A DNA stretch of 50,400 nt. It comes from Bradyrhizobium monzae. Lineage in GTDB: Bacteria > Pseudomonadota > Alphaproteobacteria > Rhizobiales > Xanthobacteraceae. This document shows positions 24,476 to 32,957 of the stretch, piece by piece. The stretch covers positions 1-50,400 of the forward strand of contig NZ_JAIRDQ010000020.1 of NCBI RefSeq assembly GCF_021458635.1, read 5' to 3'. The translations under genes were made by a program, and so were the position numbers. How positions within the stretch are numbered: position 1 is the first letter of the stretch; the number at the start of each line of letters is the position of its first letter. Under the pieces are notes generated by a model. It made no database searches, was not told the origin of the DNA, and saw only the letters and a program-made list of their open reading frames with translations.

Positions 24476-25386
24476 CAGCCGTCACAGCCAACGCCAATTC
24501 GCTGAGCTGGTACGAGGCGAGCGCCCGGCAGCGCATCGACGCACTGGTCGATGCCGGCAGCTTTGCCGAATTCATCGGCCCGGAGTTGCGCGAGATCAGC
24601 CCGCATCTGGCGATCTTCGACCTGCCGGAGCAGTTCGACGACGGCATCGTCATCGGCCGCGGCCGGCTGGACGGCGCGCCGGTGCTCGTGGCCGCGCAAG
24701 AAGGCCGCTTCATGGGCGGCGCCTTCGGCGAAGTCCACGGCGCCAAGCTCACCGGGCTGTTGCGCGCCGCGCGCGCGCTCGAGCAGGACGTTCTGATCCT
24801 GTTCGACACCGGTGGCGTGCGGCTCCAGGAGGCCAATGCCGGCGAGCTCGCGATCGCGGAGATCATGCGCGCGGTGATCGAGGCGCGGCGCGCCGGCGTT
24901 AACGTCATCGGCCTGATCGGCGGACGCGCCGGATGCTATGGCGGCGGCAGCCTGATCGCCGGCACCTGCTCGCGCCTGATCGTCTCCGAACAGGGACGGC
25001 TCAGCGTCAGCGGCCCCGAGGTGATCGAGACCAACAAAGGCATCGAGGAATTCGACTCGCGCGACCGCGCCCTGGTCTGGCGCACCATGGGCGGCAAGCA
25101 CCGCTACCTCATCGGCGGCGCCGACACCTTCGTCGACGACGAGGCGCTGGCGTTCCGCGAGGCCGCGATCAACGCACTGAAGGCCGGCAGACGATGCGAC
25201 GTGACGGTGCTCGAAGCCGAGCAGACGCGCCTCGAGCGGCGGCTGCAGCGTTTCGGCGCGGCCGAGGACGCCGTCGAGATCTGGGAGAGGCTCGGCATCG
25301 ACCAGCCGACCGAGATCCCCGGACTTCCGACCGGCGCATTTCTTCGCGCGGCAGCCAACAGGGAGAACGCCGATGACGCTCGATGA
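24472..25386 (+). CDS. mdcD: Malonate decarboxylase beta subunit MdcD
   Basis: A 304-residue subunit of the biotin-independent malonyl-S-ACP decarboxylase, related to carboxyltransferase domains. Signature stretches are LSWYEASARQRIDALVDAGSF, GGAFGEVHGAKLTGLL and RAGCYGGGSLIAGTCS. With MdcE it removes CO2 from malonyl-ACP to leave acetyl-ACP. The ATGA overlap with mdcC and the 14-base overlap with mdcE suggest translational coupling. Confidence 0.94.
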   Translation: MTAVTANANSLSWYEASARQRIDALVDAGSFAEFIGPELREISPHLAIFDLPEQFDDGIVIGRGRLDGAPVLVAAQEGRFMGGAFGEVHGAKLTGLLRAARALEQDVLILFDTGGVRLQEANAGELAIAEIMRAVIEARRAGVNVIGLIGGRAGCYGGGSLIAGTCSRLIVSEQGRLSVSGPEVIETNKGIEEFDSRDRALVWRTMGGKHRYLIGGADTFVDDEALAFREAAINALKAGRRCDVTVLEAEQTRLERRLQRFGAAEDAVEIWERLGIDQPTEIPGLPTGAFLRAAANRENADDAR

Positions 25387-26110
25387 TATCCTGGCCGGCC
25401 TGTTCCCGAACGGCAGCAAGATCGACATGACCGGCGCGATGATCGCGGGACAAGCGACGCTGCCTGACGGCAAACCAATTCATGTGCTTGGCGTTACCCA
25501 GGGCCAGCCGCTCGGCGCGGACGAAGCCATCGTCCTTGCAGGGCGGGTGATCGAGATCGTCAAATCAGGAGATCGGGCGCCGATCCTGTTCTTGGTGGAT
25601 TCCGCCAGCCAGCGCATGAGCAAGCGCGACGAGCTTCTCGGCCTCAGCGAATATCTGTCTCATCTCGCCAAGACGCTGCTGCTGGCCGAAGCCGAAGGAC
25701 ACCGTACCATCGGCCTGCTCTATGGCGGCAGCGCCGCCGGCGCGTTCATTGCGACGGCGCTTGCCACAGGCACGCTGGTGGCGCTGCCCGGTGCGCATCC
25801 CGCGGTGATGGATCTGCCGTCGATGGCGCGGGTCACCAAGCTTCCGATCGACGTCTTGAGGGCGAAGGCGGAAGCCACGCCGGTGTTCGCCCCCGGGCTC
25901 GACAACATGGTGTTGACAGGCGGCATTCACGCCGTCTGGGACGAAGCTGCGCCGTTGGCGCCGCAGCTTGCGGCCGTGCTGCAACGGCCGCAAGGACAGG
26001 ATGATCGCGGCCGGCTCGGTACTGAACGCGGCGGACGGCGGAAAGCCGCCGAACTCGCTGCGCGCGTTGCGTTCGCAGCGGCCTCACATCACGGGGCGCG
26101 ACATGGCTGA
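25373..26110 (+). CDS. mdcE: Malonate decarboxylase gamma subunit MdcE
   Basis: A 245-residue partner of MdcD with the crotonase-like carboxyltransferase fold. FLVDSASQRMSKRDELLGLSEYL and GLLYGGSAAGAFIATALA are typical, the latter forming an oxyanion hole. It starts within mdcD. The last 8 bases overlap mdcG. The C-terminal 25 residues are arginine- and alanine-rich and less conserved. Confidence 0.93.
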   Translation: MTLDDILAGLFPNGSKIDMTGAMIAGQATLPDGKPIHVLGVTQGQPLGADEAIVLAGRVIEIVKSGDRAPILFLVDSASQRMSKRDELLGLSEYLSHLAKTLLLAEAEGHRTIGLLYGGSAAGAFIATALATGTLVALPGAHPAVMDLPSMARVTKLPIDVLRAKAEATPVFAPGLDNMVLTGGIHAVWDEAAPLAPQLAAVLQRPQGQDDRGRLGTERGGRRKAAELAARVAFAAASHHGARHG

Positions 26111-26750
26111 GCCGCTCGCGCGCCACAGCATGGTGAAGGCCTCGGCAGCCGGATGGGCCGCCGTGATGAACCGCTATCCCGAGCTCGCCAGCGAGCCGAT
26201 GGTCGCGGGCTGGGCACACGCCGGCCGTCCCCTCGTCGTTCGCCGGCCGGCTTGCAGCGATACCGCCGGCATGATCCCGCTCGGTCTGCCGCTGCCGCCG
26301 AGCCACGGCAAACGGCGCATTGCGGTCTCGCTCGCCGCGGCCGATATCGTCGCATCCGCGCCACCTCCGTTGTTGGCCAACGCCGCCGCAGCGGCGCCCG
26401 CGCACTGGCGCGAGACGATCGCCTTGCTGCTCCGACTTCTGCCGGAGACCCGCACCTATGGCAGCCTGGCCTGGCAGCACCTCACCGGCCTGCCCTATCT
26501 TTCGGATGGATCGGACCTCGACTTGCTCTGGCCGCTATCGTCCGCAGAGCAGGCCAGAACCCTGCCGTCCGACATCGCGCGGATCGCGAAGCAGGCGCCG
26601 ATGCGGCTGGACGGCGAGATCATAGGTCCCGCAGGCGGGGTTCAATGGCGCGAGCTGTCCGGCACTGACGAGGACGAAATCCTCGTGAAGGGCCCGACCG
26701 GCGTCATCACCACGACGCGTGCAGCCTTTCTCGCGAGGTACGCGTCATGA
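26103..26750 (+). CDS. mdcG: Phosphoribosyl-dephospho-CoA transferase MdcG
   Basis: A 215-residue nucleotidyltransferase that attaches the phosphoribosyl-dephospho-CoA group to MdcC. The N-terminal ARHSMVKAS segment and the DGSDLDLLW motif (near residues 138-146), which holds the metal-binding aspartates of the nucleotidyltransferase fold, identify it. The ATG at 26103 lies inside the end of mdcE; an open frame reaches back to 25968 but that part is in the shadow of mdcE. The stop overlaps mdcB by ATGA. Confidence 0.92.
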   Translation: MAEPLARHSMVKASAAGWAAVMNRYPELASEPMVAGWAHAGRPLVVRRPACSDTAGMIPLGLPLPPSHGKRRIAVSLAAADIVASAPPPLLANAAAAAPAHWRETIALLLRLLPETRTYGSLAWQHLTGLPYLSDGSDLDLLWPLSSAEQARTLPSDIARIAKQAPMRLDGEIIGPAGGVQWRELSGTDEDEILVKGPTGVITTTRAAFLARYAS

Positions 26751-27595
26751 ACGTTGCGCTGAGACGACAATCACTGCCGGGACGCGCGCTTGATGCGGAG
26801 CAGCTCGGCCATCTCGCATCGCATTGCCTGAAGCTCGAAGTCGAGACCTACCCGAAGCCGGGGCTGGTCAGCCATGTTGACAACGGCGCGCATCGCGACA
26901 TGGATGCCGGGCTCTTGTGCCTGAGCGCCGACACCCTGACGCCGTTCTTTCGCGAACTCGCGGCCGCGGGTGCCGAAGGTGCCGGCATGAACCGGCTGCG
27001 CGCGATCGGCGTTGCCGCGGAGCGCGCGATGCTGGCCGCGACCTGCGGCGTCAACACACATCGGGGCGCGATCTTCGGACTGGGTCTGCTCTGCGCCGCG
27101 GCCGGATACCGGAACGCCGTCGGCATTCGCAAATCCCTCGGCCGGCTGGTTTCGGAGCGCTGGGGCGAAGACATCCTGTCAGGCCCCGTATCGCTTCGCA
27201 GCCATGGCGCCGTGGCCGCGCGGCGCTATGGCGCCGGCGGCGCCAGGGCGGAAGCCGCCGATGGCTTTCCGTCGGTCTATGACATCGCCCTGCCTGCGCT
27301 GCATGCGGCGCGCAAGCTTGCGCCACAGGACGAGGAAGCCGTGCGCCTTCAAACCTGCATGCGGCTGATCACTGAGGTCAACGACACCAACCTGCTGCAT
27401 CGGGGCGGCCCCGAAGGACTGCGCTTCGCGCAAGCCAGCGCCTCCACCTTCCTGGCCGCCGGAGGCGTCGGATCCCCAGGATGGCGCAGGCGCGCCGCCG
27501 ATCTTCATCACGCCTTCGTCGCGCGCAATCTCAGCCCCGGCGGCTCGGCGGATCTGCTCGCGATGACCCTGTTCGTCATTCGGCTGGAGGTCTGA
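26747..27595 (+). CDS. mdcB: Triphosphoribosyl-dephospho-CoA synthase MdcB
   Basis: A 282-residue CitG/MdcB-family enzyme that makes 2'-(5''-triphosphoribosyl)-3'-dephospho-CoA from ATP and dephospho-CoA. LEVETYPKPGLVSHVDNGAH near residues 33-52, GVNTHRGAIFGLGLL near 103, and NDTNLLHRGGPEGL near 210 are the family motifs. It overlaps mdcG by four bases and mdcH by one base (TGATG). Confidence 0.93.
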   Translation: MNVALRRQSLPGRALDAEQLGHLASHCLKLEVETYPKPGLVSHVDNGAHRDMDAGLLCLSADTLTPFFRELAAAGAEGAGMNRLRAIGVAAERAMLAATCGVNTHRGAIFGLGLLCAAAGYRNAVGIRKSLGRLVSERWGEDILSGPVSLRSHGAVAARRYGAGGARAEAADGFPSVYDIALPALHAARKLAPQDEEAVRLQTCMRLITEVNDTNLLHRGGPEGLRFAQASASTFLAAGGVGSPGWRRRAADLHHAFVARNLSPGGSADLLAMTLFVIRLEV

Positions 27596-28512
27596 TGCTG
27601 GCCCTGCTCTGCGGTGGACAAGGGACGCTCTCGGACAATACCTTCGATCTTGTCGCGGGCCAGCCCGCCGCGGAGTCGATTTTCGCTGCAGCAACCGCCG
27701 GTCTCGGTGAGGACCCGCGGGAGTTCGTGAGGACGCGAGGCGCGGACGAGCTGTCCGCCAATCATTCCAGCCAGATCCTGACCGTCACTTCGGCTCTCGC
27801 GATCCACGCCTGCATCGCCGACCTCCTGACCGAGCAGACCGCCGTCACGGGCTATAGCGTCGGTGAGATGGCGGCCTGGAGCATCGCGGGAATCTGGACC
27901 GCTGAGGAAGCGTTGCGGCTGACGGATACGCGCGCCCGGCTAATGGAAGACGCCGCGGGACCAGATGGCCGCCTCGGCTATGTCCGCGGGCTCGACCTGG
28001 CGACGCTCGAACGCCTGCTCGAAAACTATAGCTGCGAGATCGCCATCAAGAATCCCGGCCTGCTCTTCGTGGTCGGAGGCGCGGAGCGGGATGTGATCGA
28101 TCTCTGCGACGAGGCTGCGAAGGACGGAGCGCGCACGGGCCTTCTCGCGGTGAAGATCGCGTCGCATACGAGGAGGCTCGCGCAGGCCTGCGAACCCCTG
28201 CAACAGGCGCTCGACGCCAGCAGGCATTCGGCCATCGCAAGCGAGCGGTTTCTGCTTGCCGGAGGTGACGGCGAGCGCATCTTCTCCGTCGCGGGCGCCA
28301 CGGCGAAACTGGCAGACCAGGTCGCGCGCCCGATCGACTGGTCGGCGACACTGGAAGCGCTCGCAGAGCTGGGCGTAACCCGGGTGCTGGACCTCGGCCC
28401 AGGACATGCACTGGCCGAGATGATGCGAGCCTCCCAGCCGTCCATGCGCTGCTACGCCGCCGACGGATTTCATTCAGCGGACGGGCTGCGACGCTGGATC
28501 GCCGCCACATAG
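27595..28512 (+). CDS. mdcH: Malonate decarboxylase malonyltransferase MdcH
   Basis: A 305-residue epsilon subunit that loads malonyl from malonyl-CoA onto MdcC to start the cycle. It has the FabD fold: an N-terminal LCGGQG, the nucleophile Ser88 in GYSVGEMAAW, and the later pattern SHTRRLAQACEPLQQAL with the catalytic histidine. The ATG at 27595 overlaps the mdcB stop by one base. It is the last gene of the operon and faces the leftward MetE-like gene across 88 non-coding bases. Confidence 0.93.
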   Translation: MLALLCGGQGTLSDNTFDLVAGQPAAESIFAAATAGLGEDPREFVRTRGADELSANHSSQILTVTSALAIHACIADLLTEQTAVTGYSVGEMAAWSIAGIWTAEEALRLTDTRARLMEDAAGPDGRLGYVRGLDLATLERLLENYSCEIAIKNPGLLFVVGGAERDVIDLCDEAAKDGARTGLLAVKIASHTRRLAQACEPLQQALDASRHSAIASERFLLAGGDGERIFSVAGATAKLADQVARPIDWSATLEALAELGVTRVLDLGPGHALAEMMRASQPSMRCYAADGFHSADGLRRWIAAT

Positions 28513-28600
28513 GCAATGGAACGGCACGCTTCCAATGCGCGGCATTTCGACTGAATTGCGCGCCATAGCCAAAGCCTCGCAATAGATCAGAGGCACAATG

Positions 28601-29773
28601 CTATGTTGTACGCCAAAGGCGCGAGGTCGCAAGGTCCGCCCCCTCGCGCATGGCCTTGAACTTCTCCCAAACCACCGTGTTGTGCACCTCGGTGCGATAG
28701 AGCGCTTGGGACGAGAAGCCACAATCCGCAGTCGCAACAACGTTCTCCCGGCCAACCAGGTTTGCGAACCGAATAAGCCGCTCGGCGATCCATTCCGGAT
28801 GCTCCACGATGTTGCTCGCATGTGTGATCACTCCCGGGCATATTACCTTGCCCTCCGGCAACTTCACGCGCTCAAAGAGATGATACTCGTGTTCATGGCG
28901 CGGGTTTGCCGCCTCGAAACTATATGAACCCGCATTGACCTTGAGCACGTACGCGATGATTTCGCCGAGGGACGACTCGTGGATTCGAGGCCCCTCGTTG
29001 ATCCCGTAGCACGTGTGGAAACGAACTCGCTCAGCCGGGATTCCGTTGAGCGCCGCGTTTGTGGCTTCGACATAGACTTCCGCGCGGCGTTGTTTCTGCG
29101 CGTCGTCCAAGCCGGGCTCGACGAAGATATCCGCCAGGAACGGATCGTCCACCTGCACCAGCAGGCCGGCGTCCACGATGGCCCGATATTCCTTGTTCAG
29201 TTCGGCCGCGAGCGCGTGGAAATACTCTTCTTCCGTTTTGTAGTATTCGTTTCGGCCAACGCCGGACGGAGCCGTCGCCGGCAGAAACACGCGATGGTTC
29301 GGCACACCCGCGGCTTTGGCGGCAGCCTTCACATTCGCGATGTCGATCGCGAGCTTGTCCTCGCCCTTGTATTTCACCGGCCCAGTGCAGACGACGGGAG
29401 CGATTGGTAGAATGGCGCCGCCCATCATCGCTTCCTTGAAATACTCGGCGTAGTATTCCGGGAACGCAGCGACTTCCTTCTGGAACAGAGCCAACCTGTC
29501 GTCCGGCCGGGACTCGAATCCATCGAAACGTTCTCGGATATAGGTGAAGAATCCGGGCTTAGAGAATTCCCCATCGGTCACGATCTCGATGCCGCTCGCA
29601 ACCTGCTTTCTCACGCAGTCCGCGACCGATCGGGCCAGCACGGCATCGAGCTCGGACGACTCATACGGCTGCGCAGCGTATTTCGCTTTCAGGAGATCGA
29701 GAAGATCATGCGGCCGCGGGATGCTGCCGATATGGGTCGTCTGGATGTGATCGGTATTCTGCTGCAAGGCCAT
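28601..29773 (-). CDS. MetE C-terminal-like methyltransferase family protein
   Basis: A 390-residue TIM-barrel protein equal to the catalytic half of cobalamin-independent methionine synthase. The zinc site is intact by position: His253 and Cys255 in RFHTCYG, Glu287 in YSFEAAN and Cys351 in TADCGFS. It lacks the N-terminal half of true MetE, so it may be a core-type methionine synthase or a zinc-dependent alkyl transferase acting on another thiol. GGAGA precedes the ATG at 29773. It lies 54 bases past the benzoylformate decarboxylase gene on the same strand, so it may belong to that catabolic unit. Confidence 0.8.
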   Translation of the reverse strand: MALQQNTDHIQTTHIGSIPRPHDLLDLLKAKYAAQPYESSELDAVLARSVADCVRKQVASGIEIVTDGEFSKPGFFTYIRERFDGFESRPDDRLALFQKEVAAFPEYYAEYFKEAMMGGAILPIAPVVCTGPVKYKGEDKLAIDIANVKAAAKAAGVPNHRVFLPATAPSGVGRNEYYKTEEEYFHALAAELNKEYRAIVDAGLLVQVDDPFLADIFVEPGLDDAQKQRRAEVYVEATNAALNGIPAERVRFHTCYGINEGPRIHESSLGEIIAYVLKVNAGSYSFEAANPRHEHEYHLFERVKLPEGKVICPGVITHASNIVEHPEWIAERLIRFANLVGRENVVATADCGFSSQALYRTEVHNTVVWEKFKAMREGADLATSRLWRTT

Positions 29774-29827
29774 AGCTACATCTCCAATCGCCCGACGAAT
29801 GTCGGCGCAAGCGAGTTTGTTCCCCGA

Positions 29828-31438
29828 TCAAGTCCGTGGTGGGCTGAAGAGGTCTGTTGTCGCATCATCAACCGCGATATCGACCAGCGCGGGACCGTTC
29901 GCCGCCAGCGCCTCACCAAGGACCGTCTCGAGATGCTCGACCTCAGTCACGCGCTTGCCAGGACAGCCGAATCCCTTGGCGAGAGCGACAAAGTCGAGCC
30001 CGGGCAGGTCGATGCCGGGTGGACGATGTGCCTGCATGATCTGGCTAAAGGCGCGCATCGCGCCATAGCCGGAATTGTTCATCACGACGAACGTGATGGG
30101 AAGCTTCCGCTGCGCGGCGGTCCAGATCGCCTGGATGCAATACATCGCCGATCCATCGCCGATCAGGCACACGATGCGGCGCCCCGGCCGCGCCAAGGCA
30201 ATGCCGACCGAGGCCGGCAGGCTGTAGCCGAGCCCGCCGCTCGCCATCGTGTAGAAGCTGTCCGCTCCTGGCCTCGGCAAATATTGCTGGATCGCAGGCC
30301 GGTGCGACGGAGCTTCCTCCACCACGATGGCATCTTGCGGCATCAGCGCCGACAGGCGGCTGAGCGCATAGGCTGGAGGAATGGGATTTGCCGCCGCCGG
30401 AACGGCGGGCGTCGGGCGCGCAGCGCGCTGCTCGCGGTCCACGACGTCCGGCAGCGCCGACAGCAGTGCATCCAGCGCCTTGGGAAGCGTGGCGATGATG
30501 GTGTCGCCGACAGGCGCCGAAGCGGCCTCGGTCGGATCATCCGTGATCTGCCAGATCGGCGTACCGTCGTCGAGCACCTCGCATTGCCCCTCGACGTGGA
30601 ACGTGAAGACGGGGGCTCCGAACACGACGATCACATCCGCACCACGCAAGGCACGGGCGAGCCCATCGGGTGCCGCCGGAAGGAAGCCCGCGAACTGGGC
30701 GTGCCGTTCCGGAAAGCTCGATCGACTTGACATGGGACTTGCCCAGACGACGGCCTTCGCCCGTTCAGCCACGGTCACCATCTGGTCGACGCAGCCGTTA
30801 CGATCGACCTCGGACCCGATCACGAACGCAGGTCTTTTGGCCGCCCCGATCGCCGCGGCCAGCCGAACGATCGCGGCCGGATCCGGGGCAAATTCCGTGG
30901 CGATCCGCCGGACGGGTGGAAGCGTGCCGGGGCGAGCCCAATCGTCCGACGGCACCGAGACGAAGGTCGGGCCGCGCGGATGCTGCATGGCGGTGAGGAA
31001 CGCTTGCGCAATTGCCGCGGGCACATCCTCAGGCCGCGCCGGTTCCGAACTCCATTTCACATAGGGTTTTGGGAATTGCTCGGCATCCTCCGCGAAGAGA
31101 TAGGGTCGCATCCGAAGCAGGCTGCGCGCCTGCTGCCCCGCCGTTACAACGAGTGGAGCCTTGTTGCGGAATGCAGTGAAGAGATTGCCGAGCGCGTGGC
31201 CGAGCCCGGCGGCCGAGTGCAGGTTGACAAAGGCCGGGCGGCCGGTTGCTTGCGCGTAACCATCCGCCATCCCGACGACACAGGCTTCCTGCAATCCCAG
31301 CACATAGTCGATGTCGGCCGGCCAGTCATGCAGAAAGGCGAGTTCGGTCGATCCCGGATTGCCGAAGACCCGATCGACACCAAATGAGCGAAGCACGCCG
31401 AGGGTCGCTTCCCGAACCGTTGGGATTCTTGAATTCAT
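29828..31438 (-). CDS. mdlC: Benzoylformate decarboxylase-like ThDP enzyme
   Basis: A 536-residue ThDP decarboxylase very like MdlC. Ser30 in NPGSTEL, Glu51 in LQEACVVGMADGYAQA and His74 in NLHSAAG correspond to Ser26, Glu47 and His70 of the Pseudomonas putida enzyme; His281 in FTFHVEG fits its second active-site histidine. GDGSAMYCIQAIW with MNNSGYGAMR forms the cofactor motif. It should convert phenylglyoxylate or a substituted analogue to the aldehyde. AGGAA precedes the ATG. The next gene upstream on the same strand is an aldehyde dehydrogenase that could take the product. Confidence 0.87.
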   Translation of the reverse strand: MNSRIPTVREATLGVLRSFGVDRVFGNPGSTELAFLHDWPADIDYVLGLQEACVVGMADGYAQATGRPAFVNLHSAAGLGHALGNLFTAFRNKAPLVVTAGQQARSLLRMRPYLFAEDAEQFPKPYVKWSSEPARPEDVPAAIAQAFLTAMQHPRGPTFVSVPSDDWARPGTLPPVRRIATEFAPDPAAIVRLAAAIGAAKRPAFVIGSEVDRNGCVDQMVTVAERAKAVVWASPMSSRSSFPERHAQFAGFLPAAPDGLARALRGADVIVVFGAPVFTFHVEGQCEVLDDGTPIWQITDDPTEAASAPVGDTIIATLPKALDALLSALPDVVDREQRAARPTPAVPAAANPIPPAYALSRLSALMPQDAIVVEEAPSHRPAIQQYLPRPGADSFYTMASGGLGYSLPASVGIALARPGRRIVCLIGDGSAMYCIQAIWTAAQRKLPITFVVMNNSGYGAMRAFSQIMQAHRPPGIDLPGLDFVALAKGFGCPGKRVTEVEHLETVLGEALAANGPALVDIAVDDATTDLFSPPRT

Positions 31439-31479
31439 GGCTGCTTTCCTGGCGTGGCTTTCGCTTCGTATCGGCGCGA

Positions 31480-32928
31480 TCAGAACGGGTAGTGTTGAGG
31501 CTGCGTCTCGATGGTAATCCAGCGCAGATCCGTGAACTCGGCGATTCCGGCCTGGCCGCCGAAGCGGCCGTAGCCCGATCCCTTCATGCCGCCGAACGGC
31601 ATCTGGGCCTCATCGTGCACCGTCGGTCCGTTGATGTGACAAATGCCGCTCTCGATGCGTTGCGCCACCGTGAGCGCACGTGCGACGTCCCGACCGAACA
31701 CGGCGGCCGAGAGGCCATACTCCGTATCGTTGGCAAGCCGGACCGCATCATCCACGCCGCGCGCCCTTATCACCGACACCACCGGCCCAAAGCTTTCCTC
31801 GGTGTAGATCCGCATGCCGGATACGACGCGGTCGAGAACCGTCGCCGGCACGACCGTGCCGACACGCTCCCCGCCCGCAAGCTTGACGGCGCCCTTGCCG
31901 ATCGCGTCGTCGATGAGATCAACGACATGTCGTGCGGGAGGCTCATCGATCATGGAGCCGATGACCACCGGACCGGAACGGGGGTCGCCGGCCGGAAGCG
32001 ACTTTGCCTTCCTGGCAAGCTTCTCGACGAAGATATCCGCGACCACCTCGTCAACGATCACGCGCTCCGTCGACATGCAGACCTGACCCTGGTTGATGAA
32101 GGCGCCAAACGCGACGGCAGCCACCGCGGCGTCGAGATCGGCGTCATCGAGCACGAGCAGAGGCGCCTTGCCGCCGAGCTCGAGCAGCACGGGCTTGAGA
32201 TGCCGTCCGGCGAGCTCGGCGATGACGCGGCCGACGCGGGTCGAGCCGGTGAAGTTGATCCTTCTCACTGCTGGATTTGCGATGAGGCGCTCGACGATAG
32301 CGGGCGCGTCGGCCGGCGCATTGGTCACGACATTGACGACCCCGGGCGAGAATCCGGCGTCCCTGAACACCTCGCCGATCAGCCGATGTGTCCCCGGACA
32401 GATTTCAGAGGCCTTGAGCACGACCGTATTGCCGCAAGCCAGTGGCGTCGCCACCGCGCGGATTCCCAGGATGATCGGGGCGTTCCAGGGCGCAATCCCC
32501 AGGCACACGCCGGCCGGCTGGCGAACCGCCATGGCGATGCATCCGGGCTTATCGGAAGGGATCACCTCGCCGGCGATTTGCGTGGTGAGCGATGCCGCTT
32601 CGCGCAACATGCCGGTCGCGAGTTTGACGTTGAAGGCGGACCACACTTCGGTGGTGCCGATTTCGGCCATCATGATCGCAATGAAGGCGTCGCGCTTGGC
32701 CTCGAGCACATCGGCAGCTTTGAGTAACAGGCCGCGTCGCGCGTTTGGGCCGAGCGCCGACCATCCCGGCAACGCGGCAGAAGCCGCCGCCACCGCCGCC
32801 TCGGCATCCGAAACGGTCGCGGCCGCAGCCCTGCTCGCGACCTCCTTCGACAGCGGATTGCGGCGTTCAAAGACCTTGCCGTTGCTTGCTGCCTGATCGT
32901 GCCCTTTGATCAGAAGATTGACGTCCAT
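31480..32928 (-). CDS. NAD(P)-dependent aldehyde dehydrogenase, aromatic type
   Basis: A 482-residue aldehyde dehydrogenase with FTGSTRVGR, the general base Glu250 in LELGGKAPL and the nucleophile Cys284 in NQGQVCMSTERV. The sequence style resembles benzaldehyde, vanillin and salicylaldehyde dehydrogenases. In context it would oxidise the aldehyde made by the benzoylformate decarboxylase to a benzoate. GGAGG lies before the ATG at 32928. It is flanked by the decarboxylase and an MHS transporter on the same strand. Confidence 0.88.
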   Translation of the reverse strand: MDVNLLIKGHDQAASNGKVFERRNPLSKEVASRAAAATVSDAEAAVAAASAALPGWSALGPNARRGLLLKAADVLEAKRDAFIAIMMAEIGTTEVWSAFNVKLATGMLREAASLTTQIAGEVIPSDKPGCIAMAVRQPAGVCLGIAPWNAPIILGIRAVATPLACGNTVVLKASEICPGTHRLIGEVFRDAGFSPGVVNVVTNAPADAPAIVERLIANPAVRRINFTGSTRVGRVIAELAGRHLKPVLLELGGKAPLLVLDDADLDAAVAAVAFGAFINQGQVCMSTERVIVDEVVADIFVEKLARKAKSLPAGDPRSGPVVIGSMIDEPPARHVVDLIDDAIGKGAVKLAGGERVGTVVPATVLDRVVSGMRIYTEESFGPVVSVIRARGVDDAVRLANDTEYGLSAAVFGRDVARALTVAQRIESGICHINGPTVHDEAQMPFGGMKGSGYGRFGGQAGIAEFTDLRWITIETQPQHYPF

Positions 32929-32957
32929 AATGAGCCTCCCTTGTGTTGCAGACGGGC

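Noticed and set aside
22624..25473. A 949-codon open frame antisense to mdcA-mdcC-mdcD
   Set aside because: Long antisense frames are expected in very GC-rich genes. The sense strand encodes unmistakable Mdc proteins.
31246..32727. A 493-codon open frame antisense to the aldehyde dehydrogenase
   Set aside because: Histidine/arginine-rich shadow sequence without a recognisable domain; the sense gene has its full active site.
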